From JBEVMS01 sp040508515 (GTDB lineage: Bacteria; Pseudomonadota; Gammaproteobacteria; Xanthomonadales; Rhodanobacteraceae), in contig JBEVMS010000135.1 in NCBI GenBank assembly GCA_040508515.1, positions 1-12,324 of the forward strand: a stretch of DNA of 12,324 nucleotides. Direction: 5' to 3'. Position 1 is the first letter of the stretch. The number at the start of each line of letters is the position of its first letter. Below, one piece after another: positions 1 to 6,424 of the stretch. The notes below the pieces were generated by a model that was not told the origin of the DNA, made no database searches, and saw nothing but the letters and a program-made list of their open reading frames with translations. The position numbers were made by a program, and so were the translations under genes.

Positions 1-157
1 GCGGCAGTTGCGGCGCGAAGTGCACCGCGTGCTGGCCGGTGCCGCTGCCGATCTCCAGCACCTGCTTGCGGTCGGCGAAATACTCCTTCAGCACGCGCAG
101 GATCGGCGGCGCGTTGCGCTCGCACGAGGGCGCGTTCGGTTTGTTGTCCAGCGTCAT
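1..157 (-). CDS. DUF938-family SAM-dependent methyltransferase (N-terminal part)
   Basis: Only the first 52 codons are in the window; the rest lies beyond the left edge. The start of a class I SAM-dependent methyltransferase is visible. A CERN motif (residues 12-15) is followed by a PIL..VLKEYF helix and then a glycine-rich SAM-binding loop, VLEIGSGTGQHAVHFA (33-48). This combination is the hallmark of the DUF938 family, usually about 200 aa and of unknown substrate. The ATG start is supported by its position: it begins 3 nt after the TAA of the upstream membrane-protein gene, with a GGTGG ribosome-binding-like sequence 8 nt before it, inside that gene's end. That spacing suggests translational coupling. 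The family assignment is confident, but the methyl acceptor cannot be told. Confidence 0.85.
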   Translation of the reverse strand, partial: MTLDNKPNAPSCERNAPPILRVLKEYFADRKQVLEIGSGTGQHAVHFAPQLP

Positions 158-160
158 CGA

Positions 161-361
161 TTAAGCCACCGGGCGGCCGCGCAGAATGCGCGCGGGCAGC
201 ATCAGGATCGCGCCGAGCAGGGCGAACATCGCTTCCAGGGTGATACCGACCAACCGTAACGGCAGCGTCAGCAACCAGAGCAGCGGATAAAGCACCAGCG
301 CCAGCAAGGCCAGCGGCCAGCAGAACACCAGCAGTAGCAGCCACGCGATCAAGCCGAGCAT
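161..361 (-). CDS. Small hydrophobic membrane protein, 66 aa
   Basis: The product is almost entirely hydrophobic. Residues 2-35 are a Leu/Ala/Trp-rich stretch that could form one long or two tightly packed helices, residues 38-57 form another apolar segment, and the C-terminus is basic (ARILRGRPVA). It is therefore likely an inner-membrane protein with two or three segments. I do not recognise a named family. I chose the ATG at 361 rather than the in-frame GTG at 367, because a perfect GGAGG (367-371) sits 5 nt before the ATG and would overlap the GTG. The gene ends 3 nt before the DUF938 methyltransferase start, so the two are probably translated together. It begins 76 nt after the HutD-like gene and could be read through from dinG or have its own promoter. 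Confidence 0.7.
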   Translation of the reverse strand: MLGLIAWLLLLVFCWPLALLALVLYPLLWLLTLPLRLVGITLEAMFALLGAILMLPARILRGRPVA

Positions 362-366
362 AGACA

Positions 367-371
367 CCTCC
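367..371 (-). promoter_or_regulatory. Ribosome-binding site of the small membrane protein gene
   Basis: A perfect GGAGG on the minus strand lies 5 nt upstream of the ATG at 361. It decides that start over the upstream in-frame GTG at 367, which it would overlap. Confidence 0.7.
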
Positions 372-437
372 GAAGTTTGGCTCGCATTGTGATCCAGCGC
401 GCGCCGGTCTGCACGATGGCTTTGCGCGCCTGGCGCT

Positions 438-1004
438 TCAGGGCAGTGACTGGATTTCCACCACCAGCGCCGCGGCGCCCGCTTCGAGAATCAGCGTCGA
501 TGGTGCGGCGGCTTCCGGAAGCCACGCATCGCCGGTTTGCAATACCTCATCGGCCAGACGAAGCCGACCACGCGCGCAATAGACCAACACATCGTGCGGC
601 CCCAGCGGCTGCGCGCCGGCATCGTGGCAAACCCGCAGCTCGCCGCGCACGTGGCCACGGCGCAGCATCAGATTGAAGTCGCGGGTCGGGCCATCGATCA
701 GCGCCACGCTGACGTGCGCTTCGCCCGCGAAGGCGAAGGGTTGCAACGGCTGGCGCAGCGCGTGGGTTTGATTGTGGTCCAGGGTCATCGCGAAGCCGGC
801 GCCTTCGAGCAGCACGATCTGCCGATCGATGCCGGCAAAACGCGAGAACGGCGCATCGCCGACCACCTCGGCCACGCTGCAACGCCACAGGAAATGCTCC
901 GTACCGCTGCCGGGCGGATACAGAGCCAGTTCGCGGGTCAGCCCCAGGCCGTTTTTCCACGGCTGCAACGTCGCCTCGGCGGCGCGCACAATGCGTCCGC
1001 TCAC
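438..1004 (-). CDS. HutD/Ves-family protein (cupin-like), 188 aa
   Basis: The protein shows the HutD/Ves signature in order: a WKNG motif followed by TREL (16-26), WRCSVAEV (40-47), a PFSRFAGIDRQIVLLEG block (52-68), a PFAFAGE segment (89-95) and a GPTRDFNLMLRRG block (105-117). Length (188 aa) is normal. Pseudomonas HutD is a bicupin linked to control of histidine use, and E. coli Ves is a stress/cold-related homologue; the ligand is unsettled. The usual WKNGGG reads WKNGLG here, a mild change. The start is a GTG that overlaps the dinG stop codon as GTGA (4 nt), so expression is probably coupled to dinG. No hut catabolic gene is in the window, so a histidine role should not be assumed. A longer open frame continues upstream inside dinG but has no family similarity. 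Confidence 0.85.
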   Translation of the reverse strand: MSGRIVRAAEATLQPWKNGLGLTRELALYPPGSGTEHFLWRCSVAEVVGDAPFSRFAGIDRQIVLLEGAGFAMTLDHNQTHALRQPLQPFAFAGEAHVSVALIDGPTRDFNLMLRRGHVRGELRVCHDAGAQPLGPHDVLVYCARGRLRLADEVLQTGDAWLPEAAAPSTLILEAGAAALVVEIQSLP

Positions 1005-3103
1005 GCCGCGCGCTCGATCATCCGCGCGAACGGCGGCAAGGCTTTGAGCATGCGTTCGCCGTAGCGTTTGACTACCACGCGGCGGTCCAGCAGCACGATG
1101 CGGCCGCGGTCGGTTTCGGTGCGGATCAGGCGGCCGCAGTATTGCGTGAGCAAGCGCGTGGCTTCGGGCACGGTGACTTCGATAAACGGGTTGCGACCGC
1201 GCGATTCCAGCCATTCGGCGTAGGTGGCGCCGACCGGGTCGGTCGGCACGGCGAACGGCAGCTGGGTGATCACCACCGTTTCGCACAGCTTGCCGGGCAG
1301 GTCCAGGCCTTCGCCGAACGAGGCCAGGCCGAACAAGGTGCTGCCTTTGCCCGCTTCGATGTCGGCGATATGTTCGGCGATCAACTGTGCCTTGGACAGC
1401 GAGCCTTGCGCGCGCACCTTGCGCACCTGTTCGATCGGCAGTTTCATCAGCACGCGGTCGAGTTTGGCGCGCGAGGTGAACAGCACCAGGTTGCCGGCGT
1501 CCCAATCCAGGTTGGCGGCCAGCCATTCGCAGATTTCCTCGGCATGCGCCTCGCGCGCCTCGGGCAGCGAGCGCATCGCTGGCACTTCCAGCCGCGCCTG
1601 ACTGGCCAGATCGAACGGCGAGGGCAAGCTGAGGGTCACCGCTTCGTTGGGCAGCCCCACGGCGTCGGCAAAACCGCGGAAATTGCCGCCCGCGCTCAAG
1701 GTGGCCGAAGTCATCACCACCGCCGCCGCATTGCCCCACAGCACGCTGTGCAGCAGGCCGCCGGCGGACACCGCCGAGGCGTGGCAGACCAGTTGCTGAT
1801 CCGATCCCAAGGTGACCCAGCGCGCCATCGGCGGATGGCCCTCGCGGTCCTCGAAGCACCAGGCGCGCCAGGTTTTGGATTGCCGCTCGATGCGTTCCAG
1901 CGCCATGCCCAGCTCGCGCGACAAGGCTTCCTGGGTCGGGCCGCCGTCGGTCATCTCGACCACCGCGCGGCGCACCGCGCTGACCCAGCGCTGCACGTCG
2001 CCGGTGAACGCGTGCAGCACGCGCGCATGCTCCACCCACGCCGCGGGCAACTGGCCGAGCGAGCCGCGGAACATCGGCTCGTCCTCGTTGGCATCGGGCA
2101 GCCAGCCGAGGCGGATGTCTTTTTCCAGTTCCTCCAGCGCCTCGCTGAGTTCTTGCAGTTTCTCGTCGCCGGCATCCAGGCTGAGCTTGCCCAGGCTGTC
2201 CTTGTCGGTCAGCGAATAGGCGGCGTGGATCTGCCGACCGAGCCGGCTGAGCTGGCGCACCGCCACGCTGATATGCACGTCGGCGGCGCCACGATCGATC
2301 GCCTTCGCTGGCACGTGGTGGCCTTCGTCGAAGATGTACAGGGTTTCCTCGGGCTTGGGCAGGATCACGCCGCCCCAGCCCTCGTCCTCGCGCGGCATGG
2401 TCAGGTCGGCGAGCACCAGATCCTGGTTGGCCACGATGATGTCGGCCTCGCCGATCGCGCGGCGCGCGGCGAAGAACGGGCAGGCCATGAACTGCGCGCA
2501 CTTGCGCCCGGTGCAGCCGCCGGCGCTGGTGGTCACCATCATGCGCAGCAGGTCGCTGACCGGCTCGGGCGCCACGTCGATGTCGCCGCCCCATTCGCCG
2601 CTGTCGAAAGCCAGCCGCAGCTTGCTCAACGATTGTTTGTCGCGTTCAGCTGGGGGCTTGGCCCACAGCGCCAAGTCGGCGTCGAAGGCGAAGGTACTCT
2701 GGCCGGTGTCGCCCAGGCTGTTGGCCGCCATCAGCAGGTTGCGCGGACATAAGTAGCGGCCGCGACCCTTGGCCAGCGCCACCTTGGCCTCGGTACCGTT
2801 GAGGCGCAGGTAGAGCGGAATATCGCGCGCCACCAGCTGTTCTTGCAGCGCCACGGTGGCGGTGGCGATCAGCAGTTTCTTTTTCTGCGCGCGCGCCACT
2901 TCGACGCCGGCGATCAGGTAGGCCATCGATTTACCGGTGCCGGTGGGCGCTTCGATCACCGCCGCGCCGCCTTCCAGCGCCAGCGCCTTGGCTACCTCGG
3001 CGATCATCTTGCCTTGCGAGGCGCGCGCGCGAAAACCCGGCAGGCCGTCTTTGAGGCGCGTATAGGCGGCGCGGATGGCGTCTTTGGTGCTATCGGTAAG
3101 CAT
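1001..3103 (-). CDS. dinG: ATP-dependent DNA helicase DinG (XPD-like, Fe-S type)
   Basis: Superfamily 2 DNA helicase of the DinG/XPD group, which unwinds DNA 5'-3' and resolves R-loops and other structures during repair and replication. Length (700 aa) matches E. coli DinG closely. Visible in order are Walker A APTGTGKS (52-59), four cysteines able to ligate an Fe-S cluster (119, 197, 202, 208), the DEGH Walker B box (259-262), VMTSATLS (463-470), a QLPFAVPTDP block (614-623) and motif VI QYCGRLIR (654-661), followed by DRGRIVLLDRR. The ATG at 3103 fits the family N-terminus, but no good Shine-Dalgarno sequence precedes it. The gene diverges from the c-di-GMP gene across 221 bp and its stop overlaps the HutD-like start. 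E. coli dinG is LexA-controlled, but I found no clear LexA box upstream here. Confidence 0.95.
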   Translation of the reverse strand: MLTDSTKDAIRAAYTRLKDGLPGFRARASQGKMIAEVAKALALEGGAAVIEAPTGTGKSMAYLIAGVEVARAQKKKLLIATATVALQEQLVARDIPLYLRLNGTEAKVALAKGRGRYLCPRNLLMAANSLGDTGQSTFAFDADLALWAKPPAERDKQSLSKLRLAFDSGEWGGDIDVAPEPVSDLLRMMVTTSAGGCTGRKCAQFMACPFFAARRAIGEADIIVANQDLVLADLTMPREDEGWGGVILPKPEETLYIFDEGHHVPAKAIDRGAADVHISVAVRQLSRLGRQIHAAYSLTDKDSLGKLSLDAGDEKLQELSEALEELEKDIRLGWLPDANEDEPMFRGSLGQLPAAWVEHARVLHAFTGDVQRWVSAVRRAVVEMTDGGPTQEALSRELGMALERIERQSKTWRAWCFEDREGHPPMARWVTLGSDQQLVCHASAVSAGGLLHSVLWGNAAAVVMTSATLSAGGNFRGFADAVGLPNEAVTLSLPSPFDLASQARLEVPAMRSLPEAREAHAEEICEWLAANLDWDAGNLVLFTSRAKLDRVLMKLPIEQVRKVRAQGSLSKAQLIAEHIADIEAGKGSTLFGLASFGEGLDLPGKLCETVVITQLPFAVPTDPVGATYAEWLESRGRNPFIEVTVPEATRLLTQYCGRLIRTETDRGRIVLLDRRVVVKRYGERMLKALPPFARMIERAA

Positions 3104-3160
3104 CGGCGGTGGGGGAGGGCCGGCAGGAGACCGTGGCAGCTACGGCAGATCCCCATGATA

Positions 3161-3198
3161 GGCGATGGCGTGCTCGGGTGCGATTCAAGCCCATCGCC
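3161..3198. repeat. 8-bp inverted repeat in the divergent intergenic region
   Basis: GGCGATGG at 3161-3168 is exactly mirrored by CCATCGCC at 3191-3198, with 22 bp between. The repeat lies between the divergent dinG and c-di-GMP genes, so a regulator-binding site is possible. The spacing is unusually wide for a simple dimer site, and chance is not excluded in GC-rich DNA. No convincing sigma-70 promoter was found for either gene. Confidence 0.35.
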
Positions 3199-3306
3199 GG
3201 ACGGTCGATAGGCTAGTCTGTGCGGGCCGCGCCGGCGTAGGGCGAGGTATACGCTCTTGGTATGCGGGTACGGGGACATGCAGGCGGGTGCTTTTAGCGC
3301 TTTGAG

Positions 3307-3313
3307 GGAGGAG
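3307..3313 (+). promoter_or_regulatory. Ribosome-binding site of the GAF-GGDEF-EAL gene
   Basis: GGAGGAG lies 11 nt before the ATG at 3325. The spacing is slightly long, but it is the only good purine-rich site and supports this start. Confidence 0.55.
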
Positions 3314-3324
3314 AAGCCGAGCCA

Positions 3325-6282
3325 ATGAGTGATTCGCAAGCCAACGGGGACGTTGCCAGCGCTGAGGGAGACTGGTTGCGCGGGATCGAGCGGCTGAGCG
3401 CGGCTGAAACGCCCGAACAAGCCGCCGAGGCGATCGTGCAGACGGTCCAGTCCCGCCATGCCGGGGTGTGCGCCACCGTGGTCTGGGCCATGCAGAGTCG
3501 GCACGGTTATCGCTGCGTGCCGTCCCGCGTGCTGGACGCGCAGGAGTGGCAGGCCGCGTTGGCCGCCAGTCGTGGGCTGCCGTCACCGGAGGCCAGCGGC
3601 GGCGATCAGGCCTGCTGTCTGTTCAGCGCCGACCGCAACCTGCCGGACAGCGCCGTGCTGCTGCTGCGCGGCGCGGGTGTGCCGCTGGCCGAGGCGCAGC
3701 TTCAGCCCGGCTTGCGGGTGCTCGGTCAGCTCCTGCGACGGGTTCTGGAATGGGGGGCGTTGCGTCAGTCGCATCGACAGCTTGAACGCTCCGAAGTGTT
3801 GCAGCGCGCGCTGTTCGCGATCTCCGACCTGGCGGGCGCCGAATTGGACATGCACGACATGCTGCGGCGCATCCATAGAATCGTCAGCACGCTGATGTAT
3901 GCGGAGAACTTCTTCATCGTCCGCTACGACGCGGGCGCCGACAGCCTGCGCTTTCTGCATTACGCCGACATCCAGGACCCGGGCGGACCGCCGATCGACC
4001 AGGACATGCCACTGAAACGTTTCCAGCACACCGCCACTTGGTACGTGCTGACCGGTGGCAAGGCGCTGATGGGCAGTTCCGAGCAACTGCGCGAACAGAT
4101 CGACGGCCCGGTGGTCATCTGGGGGCCCGACAGCGTGGATTGGCTGGGCGTGCCGATGGTTGTCGATGGCCTGGTCGCCGGCGCCATCGTGGTGCAGAGC
4201 TATCGCAGCGGCGTCGGCTACAGCGGCGACGACCGCGCGCTGCTGGAGTTCGTCGGTAGCCACATCCTCACCGCGCTGCAGCGCAAACAGGGCAAGGACG
4301 AGCTGGAGCAACGCGTGCAGTTGCGCACCCAGGAACTGGCCCAGGCCATCCAGGGCCTGCAACTGCAGGTGGAAGAACGCCTGCGCGGTGAGCATCTGCA
4401 GGCGGCGCTGTTCCAGATCGCCCAACTGGCCACGGCCGACATTGACGAAGGCGAGTTCTACCGCCGTGTGCATACCGTGGTCGGCGAACTGCTCAACGCG
4501 GAAAACTTCTTCATCGGCCTGCTTTCGCCCGATCGCCAGCAATTGCAGTTTCCCTATTACGTCGACAGCGGGCAGTCGCAAAGCTGGGGGCGCCCACTGG
4601 CTCGCGGCCTGAGCGAGTACGTACTGCGCAGTGGCGCGCCGTTGATGGGCCTGCATCGGGATTTGCGCTATCTGGTGGCCATGGGCGAAGTGGACCCCAG
4701 TGTCACCGGCCGCCCTTCGCATTGCTGGCTGGGGGTGCCGCTGCGGGTGGCCGATGAGGTGATCGGACTGATCGTGGTGCAGAGTTACACCGAGTCAGTG
4801 GAGTATCGCCAGGCCGATCAGGAGTTGCTGAGTTTCGTCGCCTCGCAGATTGCCAGCACGATCTATCGGCGCCGCTCCACCGCCTCGCTACACCAGGCTT
4901 ATGCGGAGCTGGAGCAACGGGTGGAAGAGCGCACGCACGAACTGCGCGCGCAGATACTGCAGCGTGAACTGGTACAGCAGCAGCTCAAGCATCAGGTCAT
5001 GCACGACCCGCTGACCGGGTTGCCCAACCGGGGGTATCTGCGCGAGCGCATCGAGCAGGTGCTGGAGCGACAGCACAAACAGGCGCAAGCGCGCTGCGCG
5101 CTGCTGTATTTGGATCTGGATCGCTTCAAGGTGATCAACGACAGCCTTGGCCATTTGGCCGGCGACGCGGTGCTGAAGGAAGTGGCCACGCGTCTGCTCG
5201 GCTGCGTACGCAGCCCGGCGGTGGTGGCGCGATTGTCCGGCGACGAGTTCGCCATTTTGCTGGAAGACATCCTCGACGGCGAGGTCGCGCAAAGTGTGGC
5301 CCTGCGCATTTTCGACGCCTTGAGCGTACCGTTGCCGATCGCCGGCAAGGAGCTGCAGCCGAGCACCAGTATCGGCATCGCCATCGGCGACACCCGCTAC
5401 CGCAACGCCGACGATCTGCTGCGCGACGCCGACATCGCGCTTTATCACGCCAAGCAATTGGGACGTAAGCGCTACGAGTTGTTCGATGAAACCTTGGCCA
5501 AACACGCCATCGACGAGCTGACAATGGAGGCCGAGCTGCATCAGGCGATGCAACGCGATGAATTCGAACCCTACTTCCAACCCATTTTTCGCCTCGACGA
5601 CGGCCTCATCGTCGGTTACGAGGCACTGCTGCGCTGGAACCATCCGCAGCGCGGCGTACTGGGTCCGACCAGCCTGCTCAAGGTCGCCCAGGACAGCGGG
5701 CAAATCGAGATGATCGACTGGAAGTTGTTCGAGCTGGCCTGCGCGCAGTTCGCCAAGCACGCGCCACCGGAGACTTTTCTGACGCTCAACGTATCGGCGC
5801 TGCATCTGCGGCATGCCGATTTCGATCTGCAACTGGTGAAGTTGCTCAAGCGCACCGGCATGCCGACGGCGCGGCTGATCACCGAAGTCACCGAGGGTTC
5901 GCTGCTGGACGATCCGGACATGGTCCGCGCCACGTTGGAGCGCTTGCGTGGTATCGGCGTGGGTGCCGCGCTGGATGATTTCGGCACCGGCTATTCCTCG
6001 CTGAGCTATCTGCATTCGCTACCGCTGCGCATGCTCAAGATCGATCGCGCCTTCGTGCATGCGCTGGACGATGCCGCCTATAGCAACAGCACCACCGTGG
6101 TCACGGCGATCCTGGCCTTGGCGCGCGCTCTCAACATTGAAGTGATCGCCGAAGGCATCGAAACGTCAGCCCAGCGCGAGCTGCTGCAGAACATGGGCTG
6201 CGTGCTCGGGCAAGGTTTTCTGCTGGGCTCGCCAGCGCCGGGCGGGCAGTGGTTTGCGCGTGACCGTCTGGGTGTGGATTGA
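3325..6282 (+). CDS. GAF-GAF-GGDEF-EAL cyclic-di-GMP signalling protein, 985 aa
   Basis: Cytoplasmic c-di-GMP enzyme with no signal peptide or membrane helix. Residues 10-150 have no clear domain and may be a degraded GAF. Two related GAF domains follow (about 156-320 and 355-515), each joined by a heptad-rich linker (320-355, 515-560). The GGDEF domain (about 560-720) has the metal/substrate motif D597-L-D-R-F-K, N605, D614 and the signature SGDEF (638-642). The RxxD product-inhibition site reads RSPA (629-632), so the Asp is missing. The EAL domain (about 735-980) keeps EALLRW (766-771), N822, E854/E857, D884-D885, K905, E943 and Q963, all needed for c-di-GMP hydrolysis. Inference: phosphodiesterase activity is likely; cyclase activity is possible, since SGDEF can be active. 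The GAFs would sense a small molecule. The gene stands alone and converges on the sulfotransferase. Confidence 0.95.
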   Translation: MSDSQANGDVASAEGDWLRGIERLSAAETPEQAAEAIVQTVQSRHAGVCATVVWAMQSRHGYRCVPSRVLDAQEWQAALAASRGLPSPEASGGDQACCLFSADRNLPDSAVLLLRGAGVPLAEAQLQPGLRVLGQLLRRVLEWGALRQSHRQLERSEVLQRALFAISDLAGAELDMHDMLRRIHRIVSTLMYAENFFIVRYDAGADSLRFLHYADIQDPGGPPIDQDMPLKRFQHTATWYVLTGGKALMGSSEQLREQIDGPVVIWGPDSVDWLGVPMVVDGLVAGAIVVQSYRSGVGYSGDDRALLEFVGSHILTALQRKQGKDELEQRVQLRTQELAQAIQGLQLQVEERLRGEHLQAALFQIAQLATADIDEGEFYRRVHTVVGELLNAENFFIGLLSPDRQQLQFPYYVDSGQSQSWGRPLARGLSEYVLRSGAPLMGLHRDLRYLVAMGEVDPSVTGRPSHCWLGVPLRVADEVIGLIVVQSYTESVEYRQADQELLSFVASQIASTIYRRRSTASLHQAYAELEQRVEERTHELRAQILQRELVQQQLKHQVMHDPLTGLPNRGYLRERIEQVLERQHKQAQARCALLYLDLDRFKVINDSLGHLAGDAVLKEVATRLLGCVRSPAVVARLSGDEFAILLEDILDGEVAQSVALRIFDALSVPLPIAGKELQPSTSIGIAIGDTRYRNADDLLRDADIALYHAKQLGRKRYELFDETLAKHAIDELTMEAELHQAMQRDEFEPYFQPIFRLDDGLIVGYEALLRWNHPQRGVLGPTSLLKVAQDSGQIEMIDWKLFELACAQFAKHAPPETFLTLNVSALHLRHADFDLQLVKLLKRTGMPTARLITEVTEGSLLDDPDMVRATLERLRGIGVGAALDDFGTGYSSLSYLHSLPLRMLKIDRAFVHALDDAAYSNSTTVVTAILALARALNIEVIAEGIETSAQRELLQNMGCVLGQGFLLGSPAPGGQWFARDRLGVD

Positions 6283-6372
6283 ACCGTTCACAGCAAGCGT
6301 GACGGCCTGTTCCCAGGCGTGACCGCAGGGCTGCCAAGGCCCGCGACGCTCATGCAACGCAATGCTTCATAC

Positions 6373-6399
6373 GCCTGGACGTTAATACGTCTTTCAGGC
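6373..6399. repeat. Two-part hairpin in the convergent intergenic region
   Basis: The outer arms GCCTG (6373-6377) and CAGGC (6395-6399) and the inner arms GACGT (6378-6382) and ACGTC (6387-6391) pair around a TAAT loop. A 3-nt TTT bulge interrupts one side. It lies 91 nt past the c-di-GMP gene stop. Neither strand has a proper T-run after it, so it may be an mRNA 3'-end stabiliser rather than a classic terminator. Confidence 0.45.
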
Positions 6400-6404
6400 C
6401 ATGA

Positions 6405-6424
6405 ATAAAAGTCGCGCTAGCGAC
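6405..6424 (-). terminator. Probable rho-independent terminator of the sulfotransferase gene
   Basis: Directly after the TAG stop, the minus strand reads GTCGC, loop TAGC, GCGAC, followed by TTTTAT. The stem is only 5 bp but all GC-rich except one pair, and its placement right at the gene end is convincing. Confidence 0.5.

Noticed and set aside
1005..2594. Upstream extension of the HutD-like frame through dinG
   Set aside because: The frame is open but the translation is low-complexity Arg/Ala/Gly. The HutD/Ves similarity begins only after the GTG at 1004, which overlaps the dinG stop.
1142..2752. 536-codon open frame on the plus strand opposite dinG
   Set aside because: It is exactly antisense to a well-supported dinG, has His/Gln/Arg-rich composition typical of GC-rich shadow frames, and shows no recognisable domain.
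3104..3160. LexA-type operator upstream of dinG
   Set aside because: I looked for a CTGT...ACAG palindrome because E. coli dinG is SOS-controlled. None is visible.
3583..4722. 379-codon minus-strand frame inside the GAF-GGDEF-EAL gene, and a similar one at 4888-6015
   Set aside because: Both are antisense to a gene whose domains are unambiguous, and their products look like mirror frames with no motif.
6283..6340. Direct repeat GCGTGAC and a GCCTG/CAGGC mini-hairpin just after the c-di-GMP gene
   Set aside because: The repeats are 5-7 bp with no T-run, within what chance gives in GC-rich DNA, so I did not call a terminator.
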